Origin: Chromobacterium vaccinii
GTDB taxonomy: Bacteria; Pseudomonadota; Gammaproteobacteria; Burkholderiales; Chromobacteriaceae
Direction of reading: 5' to 3'
NCBI RefSeq assembly: GCF_000971335.1
Contig: NZ_JZJL01000018.1
Location: 25,792 to 89,791 of the forward strand
Length of the DNA: 64,000 bases
Under the pieces are notes generated by a model. It saw only the letters and a list, made by a program, of their open reading frames with translations, was not told where the DNA came from and searched no databases. Positions within the stretch are counted from its first letter, which is position 1; each line of letters starts with the position of its first letter. The translations under genes were made by a program, and so were the position numbers. Shown here one piece after another: positions 43,312 to 50,560 of this stretch.

Positions 43312-44574
43312 ATGAGCATCGATTCGAGCAAACCCTTCGGCATGCTGTTCGACCGCATCTACGGCCAGCGCGCCGCCGGAGACCTGGCGGATGCCCGCAA
43401 GCCGCTGCAAGACGCGGCCCAGCTGGCGATCCAGGTGGAAATGACCACCATCCCGCCGTATCTGACCGCGCTGTATTCGATCAGCGATCCCAACTGCGAG
43501 GCCTACCAGCTGCTGCGCAGCGTGATGATGGAGGAGATGTTCCACATCAACCAGGCCGCCAATCTGCTGGTGGGCATCGGCGGACGGCCCCGGCTGACCG
43601 GCAGCGCCGCGCCGGTCTATCCCTGTTATCTTCCCCACGCCAACACCAGCACCACGCCTTTCATCGGCCTGTGCCGCGCGTCGGTGGAGGTGTTCAACGA
43701 CACCTTCACCGCCATCGAAACTCCGGCGCCGCCGCACGCGCCGCCGCGCGGCGACAACTACAGCTACATCGCCCAGCTGTACGACGCGCTGCTGGATGGC
43801 CTGGCGGCCTATCCGGACCAGGCGGCGCTGTTCCAGCCGAACGCCGACGCCTGTCAGCGGCTGGACATCTACCTGGGCAAGTTCGGCGGCAAGCCGGTGC
43901 GGATCACCGACCTCGCCAGCGCCCGGCTGGGCGTCCAGCAGATCGTGCAGCAGGGCGAAGGCAGCGTGCCGGAATCGCAGTCGATGATTCCGATCGAACC
44001 GTGGGCCACCTACAACACCTACGGCGAACGCACCGACGGCACCTACGGCCCCATCATCGGCTCGCCGTACGAGATGTCGCACTTCAAGAAATTCCGCACC
44101 GTGTCGCTGGACAAGGCCGGCTTTCCGCCCACCTACCCCATCGTGTCCAACCCCAAGCGCGGCGACTTCACCAATCCGATGGCCATTCAGCTGGCCGAGC
44201 TGTTCGACATCGCCTACAGCCTGATGCTGGACTCGATGGAGCGCAGCTTCGTCGCCGGCCAATCCAGGGACAGCTTCTTCACCCAGGGCCTGCCGCTGAT
44301 GCACCAGGCGCTGCCCAACCTGGCCCGCAAACTGATGCAGACGCCGCTGCACAAGGACACCGACAGCGACGTCGGCCCCAACGGCGCGCCCACCTATCTG
44401 TACCAGCCCGGCAGCAGGCTGGCCGATCTGGAGGCGCGGCTGCCCGCCGCCGTCCAGGTGGCCAGGCAGCAGATAGACGACCCGGCGGAGCGCGGCGAGA
44501 TGGTGGACGCGCTGGAGAGCGTGCGCGACAACGTCAGCCGCCTGGCGGCCGCCCATCAGACCGCACAAGCATGA
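43312..44574 (+). CDS. Ferritin-like protein related to the VioB C-terminal domain
   Basis: 420 aa. It carries the ferritin-like PF12902 pattern: helix with Glu43 (IQVEMTTIPPYLTALYSI) and helix MMEEMFHINQAANLLVGIGG with Glu75 and His78. The same spacing occurs in VioB of this window (VDLELSVMLQYLYAAYSI; IAHEEMIHYLVVNNLLMALG). In VioB this region belongs to the enzyme that couples two indole-pyruvate imines. A second ferritin helix pair is at LAELFDIAYSLMLDSMERSF. It stands 13 bp before the LodA-like oxidase gene, so it probably processes that oxidase's product. Confidence 0.75.
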   Translation: MSIDSSKPFGMLFDRIYGQRAAGDLADARKPLQDAAQLAIQVEMTTIPPYLTALYSISDPNCEAYQLLRSVMMEEMFHINQAANLLVGIGGRPRLTGSAAPVYPCYLPHANTSTTPFIGLCRASVEVFNDTFTAIETPAPPHAPPRGDNYSYIAQLYDALLDGLAAYPDQAALFQPNADACQRLDIYLGKFGGKPVRITDLASARLGVQQIVQQGEGSVPESQSMIPIEPWATYNTYGERTDGTYGPIIGSPYEMSHFKKFRTVSLDKAGFPPTYPIVSNPKRGDFTNPMAIQLAELFDIAYSLMLDSMERSFVAGQSRDSFFTQGLPLMHQALPNLARKLMQTPLHKDTDSDVGPNGAPTYLYQPGSRLADLEARLPAAVQVARQQIDDPAERGEMVDALESVRDNVSRLAAAHQTAQA

Positions 44575-44587
44575 ATCGGGAGCCATC

Positions 44588-46411
44588 ATGATCGAATACC
44601 GGATCTACCCCGCCATCGGCATCGCCCGCGTCGGCGACGCGCCGGAGAAGTTCTACATCGAGCCGGACCGCTACTGCGGCCTGCCCCTCATGCCGGACGG
44701 CAAGCCGTTCACCCAACAGGACTTTCGCGACGCCGAAGGCCGGCTGTGCCGCCAGGCCGCGCGCTTCAGGGTGTACAAGGTGGAAAACGGCGTCAGCGAG
44801 GAGGTGACGCTGAACACCGACGGCGTCCACGCGATACGCTGGACCGCGCACCTGGCCAACAAGAAACCCAGCTGGTACACCTTCGTGCCGGCCGAGGGCG
44901 AAGACGGCTACGCGCCCAACCACCCGCTGCGCAACCCGCAAGCCGCAGACCGCCACACGCTGCTGATCGACGCCGGCCCGCGCCAGATATCGGGCCGCAG
45001 CCAGCAAGGCGAGCAGTTCAGCAAGAACACCGTGCCGGACGGCTACGAGGGCGCGCATTTCCCGCCCAGCCCGCTCTATCCGATGCGGGACTCGATCGAC
45101 ACCCTGGGCGAGCTGCGCACCGACCAGGACGGCCGGCTGCTGGTGCTGGGCGGCTACGGCGTCTCCGGCTCCGCCGATCCGGACGCGACCATCACCGACT
45201 ACGCCAACAACGACGGCTGGTGGGACGACACCTCGGACGGACCGGTCAGCGCGGTGATCGAGTTCTCCGACGGCAGCCGGATCGAGGCGCTGCCGGCCCA
45301 CGTGCTGGTGGCTCCTCCCAAGTACGCGCCGGAAGTCCCCAACCTGATCACGCTGTACGACACCATCTTCGACGCGCTGGTGCGCAGCGGCCATTATCCG
45401 GCCCTCTATGAAAACGGCTTCTGGAAGTCCGGCGCGGACGGCTTCAAACCCAACTTCCACACCGAAATCCGCCCCCTGCTGGAGCGCGCGACCTATATGC
45501 CGTGGGTTGCCGCCATTCCGCCCAAACCGCACCATTTCGATTTCGAAAAACTGGGCGCGACCGGAACGGATGGCCTGGGCGCGCCGGAATACCAGGGCTT
45601 CCGCCAGTACATCCTGGACTTCATCCGCCCGCCCTACCAGGAAAACGACATCCTCACCGCCAGCGGCGCGACGATGATGCCGTATCTCGCCGGCGACAAC
45701 TGCCTGGTGCTCAGCACCGCCACCAGCAAGTACATGCGCCTCACCGACACCCAGTACTTCATGCTGCAGCAGTGGGTGGCCGGCTGGTTCGTCAACCACC
45801 CGGAAGACGGCGACGCGGCCGAAAGCCTGACCCGGGCGGCGCTGGACAACTGCGTCGGCGGGCCGTTCTCGCCCGGCATCGAGATGACCTGGATCTCGCG
45901 CAACCCGGCCATCTACCGCCAGCCCTTCCGCATCCGCAACCACTTCGTGCCCGAAGGCCCGCTGAGCCTGGACTTCGACCTGAAGCGCGGCATGGAGCCC
46001 GGCGACGTCACCCGCTACATGGCCATCCCCTGGCAGGCCGACTTCAACGAATGCTCGTCGCAGCCGCTGGACGGCAGGCGGCTGTGGTGGTGGCCGGCCC
46101 AGCGGCCGGAATTCGTCTACCTGGAGCCGCAACCGCAGCCGCGGACGCTGGCGGCCGCCTCGCCCCCGCCACCGCCCGACCAGGAAACCGGCAAGCAGGT
46201 GCCGTGGCTGGGCACCGACTACGACCAGCTGGCCGGCGACTTCATCCAGTTCGCCGACGACATCGACATGGTCAAGTACTGGGCCGGCCTGGGTTTCGTG
46301 ATGGAAAAGCAGGTGGATGGCGAGCGCCGCTTCGTCGAGGTGGAGCGCGAACTGCCCCGGCCGTTCGACCCCGCCCGCCCGCCGCTGCCGGAACGGCGCA
46401 ATGAACGTTAG
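44588..46411 (+). CDS. LodA-like quinoprotein amino-acid oxidase (CTQ type)
   Basis: 607 aa. The N-terminus (EYRIYPAIGIARVGDAPEKFYI) is the LodA/GoxA signature. The CTQ cofactor residues appear as Cys489 (WQADFNECSS) and Trp565 (MVKYWAGLGFV), with Asp485 exactly four residues before the Cys, as in LodA (Asp512/Cys516/Trp581). It should oxidise a free amino acid or amino group with O2, releasing H2O2 and ammonia. Shorter than LodA (726 aa), so it may be a different subgroup with another substrate. The gene overlaps the lodB-like gene by 11 bp. Confidence 0.88.
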   Translation: MIEYRIYPAIGIARVGDAPEKFYIEPDRYCGLPLMPDGKPFTQQDFRDAEGRLCRQAARFRVYKVENGVSEEVTLNTDGVHAIRWTAHLANKKPSWYTFVPAEGEDGYAPNHPLRNPQAADRHTLLIDAGPRQISGRSQQGEQFSKNTVPDGYEGAHFPPSPLYPMRDSIDTLGELRTDQDGRLLVLGGYGVSGSADPDATITDYANNDGWWDDTSDGPVSAVIEFSDGSRIEALPAHVLVAPPKYAPEVPNLITLYDTIFDALVRSGHYPALYENGFWKSGADGFKPNFHTEIRPLLERATYMPWVAAIPPKPHHFDFEKLGATGTDGLGAPEYQGFRQYILDFIRPPYQENDILTASGATMMPYLAGDNCLVLSTATSKYMRLTDTQYFMLQQWVAGWFVNHPEDGDAAESLTRAALDNCVGGPFSPGIEMTWISRNPAIYRQPFRIRNHFVPEGPLSLDFDLKRGMEPGDVTRYMAIPWQADFNECSSQPLDGRRLWWWPAQRPEFVYLEPQPQPRTLAAASPPPPPDQETGKQVPWLGTDYDQLAGDFIQFADDIDMVKYWAGLGFVMEKQVDGERRFVEVERELPRPFDPARPPLPERRNER

Positions 46412-47498
46412 CCGCTACCCGGTGGCGATAGCCGGCGCGGGCCCGGCCGGCAGCGCCCTCGCGCTGGCGCTGCATGCGCTGGGCGTGGAGGCGCTGCTGC
46501 TGGATCGTCCGCTGGCCCAGCCCTTCCGCATCGGCGAATCGGCGACGCCGGACGTCGCCGGCCTGCTGTCGCGCCTGGGCGCCGGCCATGCGCTGGACGG
46601 CCAGCCGGGCTACCACGGCAACCTCTCGCTGTGGGGAAGCGAGACGCCGCGGCTGGACCACTTCCTGTATCGGGGCCACGGCCACGGCTGGCACCTGGAC
46701 CGAGCCGGCTTCGACCGCGCGCTGCGGCAGGAGGCGATGGCGCGCGGCGTGGCGGTGCTGGGCGAATCCGGCATCGACGCCATCGAGCCGGGCGATGGCG
46801 GCTGGCGGCTGCGGGTGCGCGGCCTGGGCGAAACGGAGGCGCGGGTGGTGGTGGACGCCGGCGGCCGGCGCTCGCCGCTGGCCGCCCGGCTGGGCATTCC
46901 CAGGTGCAGGCTGGACCGGCTGCAGGCGCTGGCGTGCCGCGTGGACTGCCGCGGGGAGCTGAGCGGCTACTCGCTGGTGGAATCCGCGCCTTACGGCTGG
47001 TGGTATGCCGCGGCGCTGCCGGACGGCCGCGCGTTGGCGACGCTGATGACGGACCAGGACCTGGCCCGGTCGCAGGGGCTGGAGCATCCCGCCGACTTCC
47101 TGGCCGCCTGGCGCGCCACCCGGCTGTTGTCGGAGAGGCTGCCGCCGCCGCCGCGGATAGACGCCGTGCACGCCTTCGCCGCGCACAGCGGCTGCGTCTC
47201 CCGCGCCGCCGGCCCCGGCTGGATCTGCGTCGGGGACGCGCTGATGGGGCTGGACCCGCTGGCTTCGTCCGGCATCGCCTGCGCGCTCGGCGACGCGCTG
47301 GCCGCCGCGCCGGCCATCGCCGCGATGCTGGACGGCGACCTGGCGCCCGCTCGCGCCTACGCCAAACGCGCCGACGACTGTTTCCGCCGCTACCTGGCGG
47401 AGCGGCGGCGGCATTACCGGCAGGAAAACCGCTGGCCGGAGCGGCCGTTCTGGCAGCGCCGCGCCTTCGCGCCCGCGGCGATGGCCGTTCCCGCCTGA
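46401..47498 (+). CDS. LodB-like FAD-dependent maturase of the quinoprotein
   Basis: 365 aa. FAD-binding motif VAIAGAGPAGSALALALHAL at the N-terminus, FRIGESATPDV next to it (halogenase-like subgroup), and the GD motif WICVGDALMGLDPLASSGI near residue 275. LodB proteins are needed to build the cysteine tryptophylquinone cofactor in LodA-type enzymes. It overlaps the lodA-like gene, which supports that role here. The ATG at 46401 begins the Rossmann motif; an upstream open frame lies within the oxidase gene. A terminator follows directly. Confidence 0.85.
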   Translation: MNVSRYPVAIAGAGPAGSALALALHALGVEALLLDRPLAQPFRIGESATPDVAGLLSRLGAGHALDGQPGYHGNLSLWGSETPRLDHFLYRGHGHGWHLDRAGFDRALRQEAMARGVAVLGESGIDAIEPGDGGWRLRVRGLGETEARVVVDAGGRRSPLAARLGIPRCRLDRLQALACRVDCRGELSGYSLVESAPYGWWYAAALPDGRALATLMTDQDLARSQGLEHPADFLAAWRATRLLSERLPPPPRIDAVHAFAAHSGCVSRAAGPGWICVGDALMGLDPLASSGIACALGDALAAAPAIAAMLDGDLAPARAYAKRADDCFRRYLAERRRHYRQENRWPERPFWQRRAFAPAAMAVPA

Positions 47499-47518
47499 TC
47501 CGCGTCCGGCAACGACAA

Positions 47519-47547
47519 CGGGGCTGCTCGAAAGCAGCCCCGTTTTT
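47519..47547 (+). terminator. Terminator between the lod-like and vio operons
   Basis: Perfect stem CGGGGCTGCT / AGCAGCCCCG with loop CGAA... followed by TTTTT on the plus strand, 20 bp after the lodB-like stop. It is also the only hairpin after vioE on the minus strand, but with a poor T-tract there. Confidence 0.88.
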
Positions 47548-47563
47548 CTGCCCGATCCGAACG

Positions 47564-48139
47564 CTAGCGGTTGGCGGCGAAGACGGCGTCGGGAATTTCC
47601 GCCACGCTGACATTGGGGAAATCGCGCAGCGACGCGCGCGACGCCTCGTCCCCGGTCACCATTCTCAACGGTTCGCCGCTGGCGGCGCCCAGATACAGCG
47701 TGGACGGGCCCTTGCCCGGACGCTGGTAGCGCCAGCCGTCGGCCTCCCTGCCCAGCACCTCGCGACGGCCGATGAAGCGGGCCCCCAGCCGGCGCAGCAC
47801 ATCGCGCGGCAGGAACAACTCGGCGAACGGGCCGGTCTCGTCGTCCAGCGGACGCTCGCACAGCTGCTCGCCGACGGCGGTCCGCTCGCGGCCGTAGGCC
47901 ACCTTCTGCTTCCAGGTGCGGCCGCTGGCGGCGTTGCCGACCTCGGACATCCACAGACGGTAGCCGGTGTCGCGCTCCGACCAGGGATTGAACAGGCCGT
48001 CGATGCGACAGACGTCGCGCTCGTAGTCGAACCAGCAGTAGCCGGATGTCAGCTGGTCATCCGGCAGCATCGGACTCCAGTACGACACGTAGGCGCTGCT
48101 CCAGCGCGCCGGCAGCAGCGGCGGTTCCCGGTTTTCCAT
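47564..48139 (-). CDS. vioE: VioE, violacein prodeoxyviolaceinate synthase
   Basis: 191 aa, the expected length. The sequence (MENREPPLLPARWSSAYVSY, FDYERDVCRIDGLFNPW, then ERDTGYRLWMSEV) is characteristic of VioE. It is a cofactor-free, lipoprotein-carrier-like fold enzyme that makes prodeoxyviolacein by moving the indole of the VioA/VioB product. Without it chromopyrrolic acid forms instead. Last gene of the vio operon, 9 bp after vioD. Confidence 0.97.
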   Translation of the reverse strand: MENREPPLLPARWSSAYVSYWSPMLPDDQLTSGYCWFDYERDVCRIDGLFNPWSERDTGYRLWMSEVGNAASGRTWKQKVAYGRERTAVGEQLCERPLDDETGPFAELFLPRDVLRRLGARFIGRREVLGREADGWRYQRPGKGPSTLYLGAASGEPLRMVTGDEASRASLRDFPNVSVAEIPDAVFAANR

Positions 48140-48148
48140 GCGGCCTCC

Positions 48149-49270
48149 TCAGCGTTGCAGCGCGTAGCGCAGGTTCTGCGCCAGCGCTTCCGGCATCGGC
48201 GGCAGCGACTTGCGGCGGGCGTCGAAGCTCTGCACGAACTCGGCGCTGGACAGGTGCATGCGCTCCTCCACCGTCTCGAACCAGACCCGGCTGTTGTCGG
48301 CGTGGCCGCGAAACAGCTGGACCAGCGGCAGCGCGCGCTCCTCGAAGCTCTTCAGCGCCGCCGGCACGCCGTCTTCGGAACACAGCGCCTTCACCAGCAG
48401 CTGCGCGACCACCACCGCCATCGTGGTGCCGTGGCCGATGGAAAAGTGGCCGGATTGCAGCGCATCGCCCAGCAGCACCAGCTTGCCGTCGTGGCAGCGC
48501 TCGTGGCTCAGCGTCATGAAGTTGCGCCAGCCTAGGCCGGGCTGATTCACCAGCCCGTGGCCGTCCAGCTCGGACTGGAACACCTTGGCCACGTATTCGG
48601 CCGACGCTTCGTCGGACATCTCGCCCAGGCGGGCGCGGGCGTAGGTTTCCTCGCTGCACTCGACGACGAAGGTGCTCATCGTGTCCGAGTACTTGTAGGC
48701 GTGGGCGATGAAGATGTCCTTGCCGTGGGTGCGGAACACCAGGTTCATCTGGTCGAACAATTGGCTGGTGCCGTACCAGATGTACTTGTTGCGGCCATAG
48801 TCCACCTGCGGCGCCAGCGCCTCGGTGAAGTGGGAGGTCTTATGGTTGACGCCGTTGGCCAGCACCACCAGATCATAATCAGCCAGCGGCAGCTCGCCGT
48901 GCTCCAGCAGCGGCGATTCGAAACGGATGGAGATGCCCTGCGAACGGCACTTGTCGCGCAAGGCGTGCACCAGGCCGCGGCGCTCCACGCCGCACAGCAG
49001 CACGCCGGTGCTCATCAGGCTGGGCTCATTGTGGTGCACCAGCTTGAAATCCTCCAGGAACTGCGGATTCAGCTTTTCCGGCGCGTCCAGGTAGGACAAA
49101 GGATTGGCCGGATGCTGGCCGGGCCTGCCGGGCAGCACCACGCCCCAGCCCAGCACGTCCTGCTCGTCGTTCTTCTCGACTATATCTATCGTCCACTGCG
49201 GACGCGCCTGTTTCAGTTGGCTGGCGAATACCAGGCCGGCCGGACCCGCGCCGATAACCAGAATCTTCAT
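48149..49270 (-). CDS. vioD: VioD, tryptophan-derived ring hydroxylase
   Basis: 373 aa, matching the known length. FAD-binding motif MKILVIGAGPAGLVFASQLK at the N-terminus and LVLLGDALQSGHFSIGHGT near residue 290 define a class A flavoprotein monooxygenase. It hydroxylates the 5-position of one indole ring of prodeoxyviolacein, using NADPH and O2. Its ATG overlaps the vioC stop by one base (TGATG). Confidence 0.97.
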   Translation of the reverse strand: MKILVIGAGPAGLVFASQLKQARPQWTIDIVEKNDEQDVLGWGVVLPGRPGQHPANPLSYLDAPEKLNPQFLEDFKLVHHNEPSLMSTGVLLCGVERRGLVHALRDKCRSQGISIRFESPLLEHGELPLADYDLVVLANGVNHKTSHFTEALAPQVDYGRNKYIWYGTSQLFDQMNLVFRTHGKDIFIAHAYKYSDTMSTFVVECSEETYARARLGEMSDEASAEYVAKVFQSELDGHGLVNQPGLGWRNFMTLSHERCHDGKLVLLGDALQSGHFSIGHGTTMAVVVAQLLVKALCSEDGVPAALKSFEERALPLVQLFRGHADNSRVWFETVEERMHLSSAEFVQSFDARRKSLPPMPEALAQNLRYALQR

Positions 49271-50559
49271 CAGTTGACCCTTCCTATCTTGTACCAAACG
49301 TTCTGCTTTCTCTGGATCTGCTGCAGCCTGTCGTACGGTTCCGACGTGAAATACAGCTTCTCCGCCATATCCGGCGGGTAAAGGCCGGGAAACTTGCTAT
49401 GCATGTAGCGGGTGTAGCGGGCCCGCATGAAGAAGACGGGGTTGGAGCAGCTGAGCACGTCGTAGTTGGCGCGCGCCATGTCCTGCATCGCGTCCGCCTG
49501 CACCTTGCGCAGCTTGGTGAACTCGGGAAAGGCCTTGTCCTGATCCCCCTGATGGCGGTCCAGCAGCTCGACGAAGGCTCGAGCGTCTTCCAGCGCCATA
49601 TTCATGCCCTGGCCGAGGAAGGGCGCGGTGGCATGGGCGGCGTCGCCCAGCAGCAGCACATTGCCCTTGTAATGGAAAGTGCTGGAGCGGACATTGATCA
49701 GATCATTGCTGGGTTTGGCCAGGAACTGGCGCAGCATCTCTTCGCGCGCGTCCTGCGGCAGGCCGCCGAAATAACGGTCGAAGAAGGCGCGCATCACCGA
49801 TTCGTCGGTGGTGGTCAGACTGGGGCTGCCGCTGTAGGGCAGGCAAATGGCGATGCTGACGCTGCCGTCCGGTATGGTGGCGGCGCGGCCGGCGAACTGG
49901 CCGCCGGAATCCATGCCGAAAAAGTACAGCGTGTCCTTGCGATAGCCCAGCGCCCCGGCGTCCGGCAGCACCAGCGTCTTGTAGCCGTGGCGGAAAAAGG
50001 TTTGCTGGAACTCGAAGCGGCGCAGACCGCTCTGCATCGCCTGCCGCACCGCGGAGTGCGCGCCGTCGGCGCCGACGATCATGTCGCCCTGCAGCCGCTG
50101 CGGCAGGCCGTCCCGGCCCTGGATCAACACAGACTTGCCGTCCAGATCCACATCCAGACACTTGTGCTCGAAGTAATAGCGGACGCCGGCCAGATTGGCG
50201 TATTTGTTCAGCAGCCTCTGGAACGCCGCGCGGTTGAGCGACAGCGGACGGAAATCCTCCAGCGGCTTCAGCGGCCGCATCCGGTGCTGGCCGCCGACCG
50301 AGAACGCCATCGCCACGATGGGCTCGCCGCAGGCCTCCAGCTCCGCGCGCGGGATGCCGGCGGCCAACACCGACTTGATGCCGCGCACCGTCATGCTGAC
50401 GCCTATCGCCCGCGAGCTGACCACGTCCACGTAGGACGACAGGTCCTGCAACGGATCGCCGCGCTTTTCCACCACGTGGACCTCGTAGCCGCGCTTCGCC
50501 AGGTAGATGGCGGTCAAACCGCCGGCGAGCCCGCCTCCGACTATGATTGCTTTTTTCAT
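49270..50559 (-). CDS. vioC: VioC, violacein synthase (FAD monooxygenase)
   Basis: 429 aa, matching VioC. GxGxxG motif IIVGGGLAGGLTAIYLAKRG at the N-terminus and VLLLGDAAHATAPFLGQGMN near residue 300 show a flavoprotein hydroxylase. It oxidises the 2-position of the second indole, giving the oxindole of violacein. The start codon is separated by one base from the vioB stop, so the genes are translationally coupled. Confidence 0.97.
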   Translation of the reverse strand: MKKAIIVGGGLAGGLTAIYLAKRGYEVHVVEKRGDPLQDLSSYVDVVSSRAIGVSMTVRGIKSVLAAGIPRAELEACGEPIVAMAFSVGGQHRMRPLKPLEDFRPLSLNRAAFQRLLNKYANLAGVRYYFEHKCLDVDLDGKSVLIQGRDGLPQRLQGDMIVGADGAHSAVRQAMQSGLRRFEFQQTFFRHGYKTLVLPDAGALGYRKDTLYFFGMDSGGQFAGRAATIPDGSVSIAICLPYSGSPSLTTTDESVMRAFFDRYFGGLPQDAREEMLRQFLAKPSNDLINVRSSTFHYKGNVLLLGDAAHATAPFLGQGMNMALEDARAFVELLDRHQGDQDKAFPEFTKLRKVQADAMQDMARANYDVLSCSNPVFFMRARYTRYMHSKFPGLYPPDMAEKLYFTSEPYDRLQQIQRKQNVWYKIGRVN

Positions 50560-50560
50560 T

